DNA of 32,001 bases from Acidobacteriota bacterium (GTDB lineage Bacteria > Acidobacteriota > Terriglobia > UBA7540), in contig PLWR01000360.1 in NCBI GenBank assembly GCA_003165615.1, forward strand, positions 1 through 32,001, in the 5' to 3' direction. Under the pieces are notes generated by a model that was not told the DNA's origin, made no database searches, and was given only the letters and a program-made list of their open reading frames with translations. The position numbers were made by a program, and so were the translations under genes. This document shows positions 1-7,406 of the stretch, piece after piece. Within the stretch, counting starts at the first letter, position 1. Each line of letters begins with the position of its first letter.

Positions 1-2
1 CG

Positions 3-95
3 GTCAGGAAGGCGCTGACCGCGGCTACCAGCTCGCTGGTCAATACGCACGGATTTGATGCCGCACGAATGACCCCCATAAGGACGGTGAGGTGA
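3..95 (+). CDS. Possible 3' end of an unidentified gene cut by the window edge
   Basis: An open frame runs in from the left edge and stops at TGA 93-95, giving about 30 residues that end in TPIRTVR. Most of its codons end in G or C, as in the confident genes here, which is the main reason to suspect coding. The frame one base earlier is also open, for about 18 codons, so the reading frame is not certain. I do not recognise the family. It could equally be non-coding GC-rich sequence. Confidence 0.25.
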   Translation, partial: VRKALTAATSSLVNTHGFDAARMTPIRTVR

Positions 96-332
96 AAAGC
101 CGCAGAGGAACGCAAAGTACGCGTACCTCTACTACCCGCTCTTATCCATTTAAGAACCGCAGAGTAGGGCAAAATACGCCCAACTCTGATGCGCTACCCG
201 CTACCCGCTTTAGGACCCTTGGGGTTGGCATTAGTATGCCGAAAATCGGCATATTCGGGCCATTGCGCAGTTTGATCAAGCTGGTAGAATTACGTTCGGG
301 CTTTAAAAAAAACTCACTTCAAGGAGGAAGCT
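96..332. other. Intergenic region upstream of the PEP-CTERM gene
   Basis: This gap has no convincing gene. It holds a CCGCAGAGTAGG...CAACTCTG motif at 157-187 that recurs at 1275-1308, a small hairpin at 236-252 (atgccga/tcggcat), and an A-rich stretch just before the ribosome binding site of the next gene. An open frame starting at GTG 92 crosses the region but overlaps the next gene in another frame and has no family resemblance. Confidence 0.5.
236..252. repeat. Short hairpin upstream of the PEP-CTERM gene
   Basis: A 7-bp perfect stem (ATGCCGA and TCGGCAT) encloses three A residues. It lies about 80 bp before the start codon, so it could be a regulator-binding palindrome. It could also be the terminator of the gene at the left edge, although no T-run follows it. 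Confidence 0.35.
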
Positions 333-986
333 ATGATCACTCGGCCAAAGCTTGTCATTGGTGTTTTGGGGCTGCTGTTTCTTCTGCAGTCTTCTCCCCT
401 GAGTGCTAGCGATATTGTGTTCAACGGTGGGTTTGAGGGGGGCACGTATTCCAGTACGGTCGGTGGCTACACCAACAATGGTGTTCCAGTAGGTTGGACG
501 GCCAACTCGGGCTTTGACTCATATCCGGGGTACAATTTCGTGACCACTACTAACCCTCACAGCGGAAGCTACGATCTTAGGATTGGAAACGATGATGGGG
601 AGGACCTTCCCACATTAAGCCAGACATTCTCCGACGTCTCAGGGGACACCTACTCCGGCAGCATCTGGGTTCTCTACGGCGGCGCAGGAACTGGCGACAC
701 GCTCCCTTTCTTTGACCTGTCGGTCGACGGGACCAACCACGTCGCCTTGAACTACCTTGCCTCCGGCTCCTGGACGGAGTACACGTTCTCTTTCACGGGA
801 TTAGGCTCGGACACATTGACCATTAGTGGAAACACTTCTCCCAGCGAGTGGTACGTCGATGATGTTGCGGTGAATGCTGCGTCTTCGACAGTTACTCCGG
901 AACCCGGCACCCTGCTGTTGTTTGGCACGTTCCTGGCGGGTGCTGGCCTCTTCCGTCTGCGGCAAATAGCCGCCAGCAGCAGATAG
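333..986 (+). CDS. Exported PEP-CTERM sorting domain protein
   Basis: This 217-residue protein is predicted to be exported and anchored or processed by an exosortase. Residues 1-26 are a signal peptide (basic MITRPK, hydrophobic core, SPLSAS end). The middle part, about 27-180, has the NGGFE start and WYVDDVAV end typical of secreted beta-sandwich, carbohydrate-binding-like domains. The C-terminus at about 188-217 is a clear PEP-CTERM signal: TPEPGT, a hydrophobic helix, then FRLRQ with basic residues. The start is fixed by a strong AAGGAGG eight bases before ATG 333. The gene is monocistronic and followed by a hairpin. No exosortase is in the window; in this family it is usually encoded elsewhere. 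The natural ligand is unknown; a role in biofilm or surface polymer is inferred from the family only. Confidence 0.88.
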   Translation: MITRPKLVIGVLGLLFLLQSSPLSASDIVFNGGFEGGTYSSTVGGYTNNGVPVGWTANSGFDSYPGYNFVTTTNPHSGSYDLRIGNDDGEDLPTLSQTFSDVSGDTYSGSIWVLYGGAGTGDTLPFFDLSVDGTNHVALNYLASGSWTEYTFSFTGLGSDTLTISGNTSPSEWYVDDVAVNAASSTVTPEPGTLLLFGTFLAGAGLFRLRQIAASSR

Positions 987-1019
987 CTGCGAAGAGATTC
1001 TCGTGGGCATGATCATAGC

Positions 1020-1047
1020 GGGCAGGGACGCTAAGGCGTTCCTGCCC
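1020..1047 (+). terminator. Probable intrinsic terminator of the PEP-CTERM gene
   Basis: Arms 1020-1031 (GGGCAGGGACGC) and 1036-1047 (GCGTTCCTGCCC) form a 12-bp stem with one G-T pair and a TAAG loop, 34 bp after the stop codon. The downstream sequence is pyrimidine-rich (gatctctttct) rather than a pure T-run, so termination may be only partial. Confidence 0.6.
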
Positions 1048-1275
1048 GATCTCTTTCTATGACCCATGGCCCGAAGATCTAGGAACCCACATCCCGCCTT
1101 CGGCACCCCTCTCCCCGCCCGCGCGGGTGGCGCATACATTGGTTATTATGTAGGCGTCCCCAGTGGCCTCGCGCCCCGAAAAACCCAGGACGCAGACATA
1201 CAAAGCAATGTCTGCGCCACCCACGGTTCTTAAATTGGTAATAATATTGTGAGGATGTTGTGAAAAGCTGAAAGC

Positions 1276-1310
1276 CGCAGAGTAGGTCCAAACGACGGAA
1301 CAACTCTGCG
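1276..1310. repeat. Interspersed CGCAGAGT hairpin, second copy
   Basis: Arms CGCAGAGT (1276-1283) and ACTCTGCG (1303-1310) pair perfectly over 8 bp. The same CCGCAGAGTAGG and CAACTCTG elements occur at 157-187, so this is a dispersed repeat with at least two copies in the window. It resembles the 'cacagag' repeat class at 2312-2420 only loosely. Confidence 0.5.
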
Positions 1311-1342
1311 CTTGCCCGTTCAGCCACGGAGTGGCGGTGTCG

Positions 1343-1510
1343 TTTAGCCCATGGCGAGCCAGCCATGGGAATGCGAGCGGGAGCAATAACATACTGAGTC
1401 CCGTAGGGGCGACGTCTGGCCCCGCATATGACCCGATGTCGCCCCTACGGGGCTAAGAGAGTGTAAACCCGGGGGCGCACTTACTCACGGCTGGCTCGCC
1501 GTGGGCTAAA
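1343..1510. repeat. Concentric double inverted repeat, about 168 bp
   Basis: Two nested arm pairs share nearly the same centre. The outer arms, 1343-1367 and 1486-1510, match in 23 of 25 positions (TTTAGCCCATGGCGAGCC side against the reverse complement of CTGGCTCGCCGTGGGCTAAA). The inner arms, 1397-1413 and 1438-1454, match in 16 of 17 (core CCGTAGGGGCGAC). The sequence between arms is partly similar as well, which suggests one older long palindrome that has decayed. It could form a long hairpin. It looks like a REP or MITE-like non-autonomous element; no transposase is present. Confidence 0.8.
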
Positions 1511-1635
1511 TGACGGCGCCCGTTTCGCGGGCTTTGAGCGAAGTAGCCATGCCTTAACCTGGATATGACTGCATTCGCTCCGGCCTCTTCTGTCGGGGCG
1601 GAAATCTTGTAGGCCCTAATCGTTGGTTACACCAC

Positions 1636-1662
1636 TTGACAACAGTATCGTAATGGTATACA
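1636..1662 (+). promoter_or_regulatory. Putative sigma-70 promoter for the short peptide and nuoA
   Basis: A perfect -35 hexamer TTGACA (1636-1641) is followed after 15 bp by TATACA (1657-1662). It sits 31 bp before ATG 1693, the only such match in the gap. The spacer is shorter than the preferred 17 bp, so the call is moderate. Confidence 0.4.
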
Positions 1663-1692
1663 GCGGAAGGGCGCTTGTCCGTAGGAGGCGCC

Positions 1693-1890
1693 ATGTCCCT
1701 GCGCAAGTCTCCCACTCTCACTCCTGCCTCGCTGGCTGCCAGGCGGCAAAACTCGAATAAATCCACCGGGCCGCGAACCGCGCGGGGCAAGGCCTGGTCG
1801 CCCCTGAACCGTTTGCGGCACGGAGCGCGCTCGGCGGAAATTTGTGCTATGATTCCGCCTTCGAAAGGGAGGAATTATCCGCATGCTTAA
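1693..1890 (+). CDS. Short STGPRT-type peptide, probably a truncated family member
   Basis: A 65-residue basic peptide, ending at TAA 1888-1890. Its RRQNSNKSTGPRTARGKAWS segment followed by LNRLRHGARS matches the N-terminal signature (NAxxSTGPRTxEGKxxSxxNALKHGL) of hypothetical proteins common in Acidobacteria and related bacteria, whose function is not known to me. Those proteins are usually much longer, so this copy looks truncated soon after the signature. ATG 1693 is chosen because AGGAGG lies four bases upstream; a TTG at 1675 is an unlikely alternative. The end overlaps the nuoA start by 8 bp, so translation may be coupled. It could be a decayed remnant serving only as a leader. Confidence 0.55.
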   Translation: MSLRKSPTLTPASLAARRQNSNKSTGPRTARGKAWSPLNRLRHGARSAEICAMIPPSKGRNYPHA

Positions 1891-2242
1891 CTCCTACGGA
1901 CCCATCGTCATTTTTGCCGTGATTGCCGCGCTCTTCGCGCCGGTGACACTTTGGATCTTCAAGTACATTCGCCCCTCCTTCCGCGCCACGGCGGAGAAGG
2001 TGATGCCTTATGAGTGCGGTATCACGCCGGAGTCCGACTCGCGCCGCCGCTATACGGTGCGGTTCTACGTGGTGGCCATCCTCTTTGTGGTTTTCGATGT
2101 GGAGACCGTCTTCCTCTATCCGTGGGCGGTGCAGTACCAGGCGCTGGGATTGTACGGGCTGGTGGAGATGATGGTTTTCCTCGGCATCCTGATTGTCGGT
2201 TACGTCTGGCTGTGGAAATACGGCGCGCTGGATTGGATTTAG
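1883..2242 (+). CDS. nuoA: NADH-quinone oxidoreductase subunit A
   Basis: This 119-residue inner-membrane subunit of respiratory complex I belongs to the NuoA/ND3 family and has the usual length. Three hydrophobic segments lie near residues 7-27, 61-82 and 88-110. The family hallmarks are present: YECGI in the loop after the first segment, RFYVVAILFVVFDVETVFLYPWA across the second, and a tryptophan-rich end. GGAGG lies ahead of ATG 1883. It overlaps the preceding short peptide gene by 8 bp. No nuoB or other nuo gene follows; the next 380 bp are repeats and then an unrelated DinB gene. The rest of complex I must therefore be encoded elsewhere if this copy is functional. Confidence 0.95.
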   Translation: MLNSYGPIVIFAVIAALFAPVTLWIFKYIRPSFRATAEKVMPYECGITPESDSRRRYTVRFYVVAILFVVFDVETVFLYPWAVQYQALGLYGLVEMMVFLGILIVGYVWLWKYGALDWI

Positions 2243-2311
2243 TTCCTGCTCTACTCGAATCCGGCACGAAATCGGCATGACCGGCGATACGAATGAAGGG
2301 CTTAAGTACGT

Positions 2312-2420
2312 TTCACACAGAGTTCACGGAGGGTAAAATATTGAACCACAGAGAACACGGAGCAGATCTCGGGTTTTCTCCGTGCTCCCTGTGAGTCGCT
2401 CTCTGTGCTCTCTGTGTGAA
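2312..2420. repeat. Dispersed 'cacagag' inverted repeat
   Basis: Outer arms TTCACACAGAG (2312-2322) and CTCTGTGTGAA (2410-2420) pair perfectly over 11 bp. Between them are further CCACAGAG, CACGGAG and CTCCGTG words, so the whole block can fold back. A related phrase (CTCCGTGATCTGTGGTGAAA) occurs at about 3287-3306 ahead of the Fur gene. This kind of intergenic repeat is often seen in Acidobacteria and Planctomycetes genomes; function unknown. Confidence 0.65.
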
Positions 2421-2440
2421 CCTCTTGCAGCGGTAAGGGC

Positions 2441-2506
2441 TGGATTCCCGCCTTCGCGGGAATGACAGTGCTTTGACGGGGATTCGCATTCCAAACGATA
2501 CCAGCA
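2441..2506. repeat. Composite repeat: ATTCCCGC hairpin plus conserved box (copy A)
   Basis: The 8-bp stem ATTCCCGC (2444-2451) and GCGGGAAT (2456-2463) is followed about 20 bp later by a box reading, on the reverse strand, TGGTATCGTTTGGAATGCGAATCCCC. This is a diverged version of the GGTGTCATTTGGAATGGGAATCC box found with the same hairpin near 7465 and 20167. The rest of the gap up to the DinB gene has no other feature apart from the good ribosome binding site of that gene. Confidence 0.7.
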
Positions 2507-2623
2507 CCACATTTCGAAACAGCTTGACATTCGCTTTTCATTCGCCTACCATTCAATCCCACTAACCCAGGCAACTGAAGCGCAAGCGGGGCGGGTTACA
2601 AATCCAACTTTGCGGAGGAAACT

Positions 2624-3130
2624 ATGGCATTGAGTGCAGCATTGCTACCGGAGTTCGAAATGGAAATGGCCAACACCCGAAAGACTCTTGAGCGGGTGCC
2701 CGACGACAAGTTCGACTGGAAACCCCACACGAAATCGATGACCATGCGTCAACTGGCCGTGCACGTGGCCTTCTTTCCAAACTGGATGACGGAGACCTTG
2801 GACAAGGCGTCCTTTGACTACGCGCCGGAGGGAGGCGAGGGCTACAAGACCCCTGAGGTGAACTCCCGCAAGGAGCTGCTGGAGGTTTTCGACCGCGATC
2901 TCGCCAAGGCGCGAGAAAGTCTGAAAGCGGCAAGCGATGCTCACCTGATGGAAACCTGGACCTTGCTGGCGGGGGGGAAGACCATCTTCGCCATGCCGCG
3001 GATTGCCGTGCTGCGCGGCATGGTGATGAACCACATGATTCACCACCGCGCCCAACTGGGAGTCTACCTGCGGCTCAATGATATTCCGGTGCCGGCGCTC
3101 TATGGTCCCTCGGCAGACGAGCAGGCCTGA
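2624..3130 (+). CDS. DinB-family four-helix metal-binding protein
   Basis: 168 residues, the usual length for the DinB/YfiT-like superfamily, which are cytosolic four-helix bundles with a divalent metal held by three histidines. The candidate ligands are H47 (LAVHVAF) and H137/H141 (NHMIHHRAQLGVYLR), matching the family pattern near the start of helix 2 and in the last helix. The substrate is unknown; related proteins include thiol transferases for bacillithiol or mycothiol and damage-inducible proteins. GGAGGAAACT before ATG 2624 supports the start. The gene stands alone, bounded by repeats upstream and by a hairpin 55 bp after its stop codon. Confidence 0.85.
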   Translation: MALSAALLPEFEMEMANTRKTLERVPDDKFDWKPHTKSMTMRQLAVHVAFFPNWMTETLDKASFDYAPEGGEGYKTPEVNSRKELLEVFDRDLAKARESLKAASDAHLMETWTLLAGGKTIFAMPRIAVLRGMVMNHMIHHRAQLGVYLRLNDIPVPALYGPSADEQA

Positions 3131-3185
3131 TGGTCAAACGGGCGCTGACCTGCCGCTCTGGCGTCCCGGTGTCTTGAAAATAGCT

Positions 3186-3207
3186 CCCCTCCTCGGTTGA
3201 GGAGGGG
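3186..3207 (+). terminator. Hairpin after the DinB gene
   Basis: A perfect 9-bp stem, CCCCTCCTC (3186-3194) and GAGGAGGGG (3199-3207) around GGTT, lies 55 bp after the DinB stop codon. No T-run follows (ttaggggg), so it may be a dispersed repeat rather than a true intrinsic terminator. Confidence 0.4.
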
Positions 3208-3449
3208 TTAGGGGGTAGTGGGAAGTGGGTAGAGGTTACTAACCCTTGCTGGTTTGCTGGCGCTTTCTCTGTTTGCTCTCCTTGGCCTCCGTGATCTGTG
3301 GTGAAATCCTTCTTGGGTTGCAGGCGGCAGCCGCGCCCACTCGTCGGCATGATGATAGCAGCACCGGCGTGGGGAAACTCGTTGACAGGTGGTACCCGCA
3401 TCGCCAAACTAGAGAGAGTGGGCAGGGACGGGAAGGCGGTGAGGGAAGT

Positions 3450-3893
3450 ATGGAAGCTGAAGGACGTGTTTCGCGCCATCCTCTTGAGCAGGAGTTGATT
3501 TCGCGCGGGGTGCGGATGACGCACCAGCGCCGCCTGTTGGTCCAGATCATTCAAGGGGCGGATGGCCACCTGGACGCCATCGGCCTTTGGCAACGCGCCC
3601 AGGACCAGGACCCCACCATCAACAAGGTCACCGTTTATCGAACCCTCGCCATGCTGAAGAAGTACGGTTTGGTGGATGAGCTGGACCTGATGCACCTGGA
3701 TGGTGGGAAGCATTACTATGAAGCGAGAACCACGCGCGACCACATCCACCTGGCCTGCCTGAAGTGTGGACGCATTCAGGAATTTGAAAGCTCGCTCTTC
3801 GAAAAGTTGAAAGGCCAGATCGAGCGCGAGCGGCAATTCAACATCAATACCGTGCGCGTGGAAGCCGGCGGTGTTTGCGACCGGTGCAAGTAA
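3450..3893 (+). CDS. Fur-family metal- or peroxide-responsive repressor
   Basis: 147 residues, typical for Fur, Zur or PerR, which are dimeric DNA-binding repressors. The winged-helix part is at about 10-85, with the recognition helix NKVTVYRTLAMLKKYGLV (58-75). The dimerisation part has KHYYE, then DHIHLAC with C103/C106 (CLKC), and C143/C146 (CDRC), together the structural zinc site. A longer open frame reaches upstream to 3246, but its sequence is unlike any Fur protein and overlaps a repeat, so ATG 3450 is chosen; GAGGGA lies just upstream. The metal specificity cannot be read from sequence alone. The gene is convergent with the TPR gene, with only 10 bp between the stop codons. Confidence 0.9.
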   Translation: MEAEGRVSRHPLEQELISRGVRMTHQRRLLVQIIQGADGHLDAIGLWQRAQDQDPTINKVTVYRTLAMLKKYGLVDELDLMHLDGGKHYYEARTTRDHIHLACLKCGRIQEFESSLFEKLKGQIERERQFNINTVRVEAGGVCDRCK

Positions 3894-3903
3894 CAATCCT
3901 ACG

Positions 3904-5283
3904 TTATTGGTTCACCTGCGCAGACAGTCGCTCGTATTGCTTCTTAAAACTGGGGTTCTTGGGGTCAAGTTCATAGGCCGTGCGGTATTCCTGCAAGGCG
4001 GCCGGCTTGTTGCCCTGGTGCTCATACACCAGACCCACACTGTAGTGGGCGACGGCGTTGTTGGAGTTCAAACGCACCGCTTCGCCATACTCCGCCATGG
4101 CGCCATCCCAATCATTCTTGGCTGATAGCCTGTTTCCCAGATTGATGTGCGGCTGCCCATCGGTTGGTTTCAGGCGGATCGCCTCGCGGTATTCCGCGAT
4201 GGCGCCGTCATTATCGTTTTTCTGGGAAAGCGCCACGCCCAGGCTTACGTGCGTCGCTTCATTATTGGGGTTTACCCGCAGGGCTTCACGATACTCGGCG
4301 ATGGCGCCGTCCCAATCCTTGTTGTGGATCAGCGCCGATGCCAGGGTCAGGTGCCCTTGTTCGTTGTTGGGGTTCAGGCGGACTGCCTCGTGGTATTCCG
4401 CAAGGGCGCTATCCCAATCGCCTTTGTGGGAAAGGCGGTTCCCCATGTTGATGTGAGCCTGGTCATTGTTGGGGTTCAAGCGGATGGCTTCGCGATATTC
4501 GGCTATAGCACCGTCCTGATCGTCCTTGTGCGAGAGCCCCACGCCGAGGTCGAGATGAGCACGATCATTGCTGGGGCTCAAGCGCAACGCCTCGCGCTCC
4601 TCGGCGATCTGCCCATCCCAATCTCCCTTGTGCCCCAGCGTATCGCCGAGGCTGATGTGGAGTTCGGCGTTTTGAGGATCGAGTTGAATGGCGGCGCGGT
4701 ACTCGGCTTCGGCTTCCGCGTATCGCTGTTTTCTAAACAACTGCGCACCCTGCGAGGCATGCTGCCGGACCTCCGCCTGGTGGGCCAACGCCGCAGAATC
4801 CACGCTGGTGCTTTTCGTAACCGTGGCGCTCTTGAGGGCCTCGACCAATTCGTCGTCGCCGCCGTCGAGGCGGATTTCGTCGAAGAATTGACCGGTCGGC
4901 TCAAAATCAATGCCGCGTTCCTTTACCAGGTCGGCAACGCGATGGCTGGGCACCTCACCTTGGATCAGGGAAATGATCTGAACCTGAGTCAGAGGTTTGA
5001 TTGCGCCGTCGCCCGAGGTCTCTGGACGTTTGGCGGCACGCAACGCATGGAGGAACGCCTCGTTGGCTCCTGCCGCCTGGAGGCTCTGAAGGAAATCCTC
5101 CGTGGGTTCAAAATCGATGCCCCGCTGCGAAACAAGCCTGGCTCCGGTATCATCCCCGATTCCATCCCGCACCAAGCCTTGCACTTGTTCCTGGGTGAAG
5201 GGCTTCTGCTGGGCTCCTGCGGGTACCGCAAGAATCAGGACAAGGATCAGCGTCAAGACAGTCATTAGCGGCCGGTGGCGCAT
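3904..5283 (-). CDS. Secreted TPR-repeat protein with two tandem N-terminal modules
   Basis: 459 residues beginning with a signal peptide (MRHRPLMTVLTLILVLILAVPAGAQ). Residues about 30-85 and 95-150 are two copies of one module sharing FTQ/LTQ..V..L, then RGIDFEPT or ERGIDFEPT, then a terminal AL..A helix; I do not know a named family for it. From about 175 to the end there are eight tetratricopeptide repeats with the core DGAIAEYREAIRLNPNN, which act as a protein-protein interaction scaffold. ATG 5283 is chosen over an upstream ATG at 5346 because it starts the signal peptide and has GGAAGG nine bases upstream. The TPR part is so regular that internal recombination is likely. Its partner is unknown. 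Confidence 0.85.
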   Translation of the reverse strand: MRHRPLMTVLTLILVLILAVPAGAQQKPFTQEQVQGLVRDGIGDDTGARLVSQRGIDFEPTEDFLQSLQAAGANEAFLHALRAAKRPETSGDGAIKPLTQVQIISLIQGEVPSHRVADLVKERGIDFEPTGQFFDEIRLDGGDDELVEALKSATVTKSTSVDSAALAHQAEVRQHASQGAQLFRKQRYAEAEAEYRAAIQLDPQNAELHISLGDTLGHKGDWDGQIAEEREALRLSPSNDRAHLDLGVGLSHKDDQDGAIAEYREAIRLNPNNDQAHINMGNRLSHKGDWDSALAEYHEAVRLNPNNEQGHLTLASALIHNKDWDGAIAEYREALRVNPNNEATHVSLGVALSQKNDNDGAIAEYREAIRLKPTDGQPHINLGNRLSAKNDWDGAMAEYGEAVRLNSNNAVAHYSVGLVYEHQGNKPAALQEYRTAYELDPKNPSFKKQYERLSAQVNQ

Positions 5284-5406
5284 CTTCACCTTCCCATTGC
5301 GGAGATATTTCAAACAGATTCCACGTATTCTAACACGGGAGAACAAAACTCCAAGGGGTGCTGATCGTTGTGAAGCCTTCGACTTACCCCGGCGCAGCTT
5401 TGAAAT

Positions 5407-7041
5407 TCAATTGACGGGCTTGGGTGGTGTGAGGGTAAGTCCAAAAAGCTTATGGATTTTCTCAAAAATGCTCTTCTGTTGGCCTTTCATCATGGCGGCG
5501 CGGGCCTCGGCATCCAGGTCGTGTCGAACGGATTCGATTTCCACCTTCCGGCGCGCCAGCAAGGCGGAGAGGGAATGGGCGATTTCCGGCCGGCCGTGCA
5601 GGATGTCGTCAAAAGCTCTCCGGTCCAAACGATAGCACTCAGAATCCTCCAGCGATTTCAGCGAGGCACTGCGAGGTTCGCCGGTGAGCAGCGACATTTC
5701 ACCAAAGAAATCGCCCGCGTGCAGGATGGCAACTGATTTGTGCACACCGGCGTCGGTGGAGACAATCACTTCCGCCGACCCTTTGGTGAGGATGTACAGC
5801 CAGTGAGCCTCCGCGCCCTGCCGTGTCATCAACTCCCCCTTCATAAAGGGAGCGTAGCGCAGGTGCTCCGCCAGCGTGGTGCGTTCCCCTTCATTCATTT
5901 CGCGGAAGAGCTCCACCTGAGCAAGGTCCAGGGCGCTGAGCCGCTGCGAGATTTCATGCTCATGGTGAAGTTTCTCGCGCTCCAGATCCCGCGTTTCGAC
6001 AAAGGCGGTCAGAGCGGGAACAGAAAGCGGGATGCCGGCGCGCTGGAGGGCGAAGTAGATGCGAGTGCGCACCAGGGAGTCCGTGGGATCGTCCTTTAAC
6101 AAGTCCGTCAGCCAGTAGCGGGCGGCGTACGAGCAGTAGCTCTCCTTGAAATCCATCAGGATGCAGTTGGGTGCGGGGTCCACGGCGGAGCCTTCCACGG
6201 GCTCGGTCACTAGGGCATCAGTCACCACGTGGATGACCTCGGTGGGCGGCACACGAAAATCCACGTTGAAATAGACCCAACGGCGCTCCTGAATGGGCTG
6301 CCCGGAGCGCTGCCCTTGTATTAAGACCTGCGATTTGATCAGGACACTGTTGGGGATAATGACGGTGTCCCAATTACGCGTCTCAATGGCAACGTGACGC
6401 CAGGTGACTTCCTTGACCTTGCCCGCGGTTTGCTCGATTTTCACCCAATCGCCCACCGAGAAGCTCTTATCAATTTGCAGGACGAGGCCGCCCAAAATGT
6501 TGGAGAGGCTATCTTGCAACGAGAAGACGATCACTCCGGTCATGACTGCCGAGGTGGCAACAAGGCTGGAGAGCGTCACTCCATTGCGCGAGAGCAGCCA
6601 CAGCACTGCCGCCGTGTATCCACCCGCTACGATGATGTCGCGCAGCACTTGCGGTGGGGAAAGGGGAGTGATGTACAGAAGGAAGTCGAAGACAATGATG
6701 CTGCTGAGCTTCACCACCGCACAGCCCACCAATAAGAGTCCCGCGGCATGAAGGATTTTGGTGGCTGTATCCCATCCCAGTGCGGCGGGGAGGACAGAAA
6801 GAGCGATGAGGAAAAGTGCCAAAGCGTACATTACCAGTGCCGTGCGAACATGCGGGCGTTGGCGGCGCGAGAGAACTGCCAACACTACCGCTGTTCCCAG
6901 AATGGCGATGGATATCGCTAATAAGTCGTCGTGGTGGGCAATGAGCTGGAAACTTCGCCAGATGTCTATCAGCGGATTCGCTTGCAGCCAGAATGCCGGA
7001 ATATCCCAGGTATTCATGCAGTTCCATTCCAAGGCGGTCAT
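5407..7041 (-). CDS. MscS-type channel fused to a cyclic-nucleotide-binding domain
   Basis: 544 residues. About 40-175 contains four or five transmembrane segments; the last (TLSSLVATSAVMTGVIVFSL, then DSLSNILGGLVL) is the MscS pore helix. The MscS beta domain follows (IDKSFSVGDWVKI, IIPNSVL) and the C-terminal vestibule to about 350. Residues about 375-505 are a CRP-like cyclic-nucleotide-binding domain with the phosphate-binding cassette FFGEMSLLTGEPRSAS at 445-460, including the key Glu and Arg. Such fusions belong to the bacterial cyclic-nucleotide-gated (bCNG) branch of the MscS superfamily, of which several members respond poorly to tension. An inner-membrane, ligand-gated or osmotic role is inferred. 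Start could also be ATG 7017, which has GGAATGGA upstream. Confidence 0.92.
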   Translation of the reverse strand: MTALEWNCMNTWDIPAFWLQANPLIDIWRSFQLIAHHDDLLAISIAILGTAVVLAVLSRRQRPHVRTALVMYALALFLIALSVLPAALGWDTATKILHAAGLLLVGCAVVKLSSIIVFDFLLYITPLSPPQVLRDIIVAGGYTAAVLWLLSRNGVTLSSLVATSAVMTGVIVFSLQDSLSNILGGLVLQIDKSFSVGDWVKIEQTAGKVKEVTWRHVAIETRNWDTVIIPNSVLIKSQVLIQGQRSGQPIQERRWVYFNVDFRVPPTEVIHVVTDALVTEPVEGSAVDPAPNCILMDFKESYCSYAARYWLTDLLKDDPTDSLVRTRIYFALQRAGIPLSVPALTAFVETRDLEREKLHHEHEISQRLSALDLAQVELFREMNEGERTTLAEHLRYAPFMKGELMTRQGAEAHWLYILTKGSAEVIVSTDAGVHKSVAILHAGDFFGEMSLLTGEPRSASLKSLEDSECYRLDRRAFDDILHGRPEIAHSLSALLARRKVEIESVRHDLDAEARAAMMKGQQKSIFEKIHKLFGLTLTPPKPVN

Positions 7042-7161
7042 TGGTTCCAGATTCTACCGTGAGTCGCGCGGCGAGCCAAGGGGTTTCGTCCTCCCGATCG
7101 TGGGTAGAGGGGAAGCCGATGCGGCGAGCTCCCTTCGCCCCAGGGCAGCGTAAAGCCGCTT

Positions 7162-7344
7162 CTACTCATCCTTGATGGCGGATTTGACCATCGCCAGGAT
7201 GGAGGGTGGGATCATGGCGACCGAGATGCCGTGATCTTTTTCCGCGTGCTCGGCGGCGAGCTTCAAGAGTTCATCTTCATTCTCGGCGCGTATTTCTTTG
7301 GGACAATCCATTCCCAGGTCACGACATCGCAAAACTTTGGCCAT
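7162..7344 (-). CDS. DUF1059 small protein
   Basis: A 60-residue protein matching the DUF1059 family in full: MAKVLRCRDLGMDCPKEIRAENEDELLKLAAEHAEKDHGI, with the conserved Cys pair C7 and C14 and the H33...H38 residues. Function is unknown; the small size and Cys/His content suggest metal binding, as inference only. GGAGAGGAAA lies upstream of the ATG at 7344. It is transcribed away from the pilus cluster and sits upstream of the MscS-type gene on the same strand with about 120 bp between them. Confidence 0.85.
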   Translation of the reverse strand: MAKVLRCRDLGMDCPKEIRAENEDELLKLAAEHAEKDHGISVAMIPPSILAMVKSAIKDE

Positions 7345-7406
7345 GGAAGTTTCCTCTCCGTTGAAAGAATGGGGGCTATCATATCACCGGCTTGTCCAAA
7401 CTGCGT

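Larger units (their letters stand above)
1048..1635. other. Long non-coding gap dominated by inverted repeats
   Basis: About 600 bp without a supported gene; the short open frames on both strands overlap each other and have no recognisable family. It holds a hairpin at 1276-1310 and the concentric palindrome at 1343-1510. Beyond 1511 I see nothing until the promoter-like sequence at 1636. Confidence 0.6.

Noticed and set aside
220..270. Possible sigma-54 promoter before the PEP-CTERM gene
   Set aside because: PEP-CTERM genes can be sigma-54 dependent, but the best GG...GC pair (227-228 to 238) has a spacing of 9, not 10, and no TTGC[AT] context.
92..409. Open frame after the left edge
   Set aside because: It overlaps the signal peptide of the PEP-CTERM gene in another frame and is basic and repetitive, without any family resemblance.
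2302..2574. Overlapping short open frames on the - strand
   Set aside because: They translate the dispersed 'cacagag' repeat and the ATTCCCGC hairpin.
3075..3896. Open frame of 273 codons on the - strand
   Set aside because: Antisense to the Fur-family gene, with repeat-derived and low-credibility sequence at its C-terminal end.
4147..5268. Open frame of 373 codons on the + strand
   Set aside because: It lies antisense to the TPR gene; the regular TPR codon pattern keeps the opposite strand open. No signal, motif or ribosome binding site supports it.
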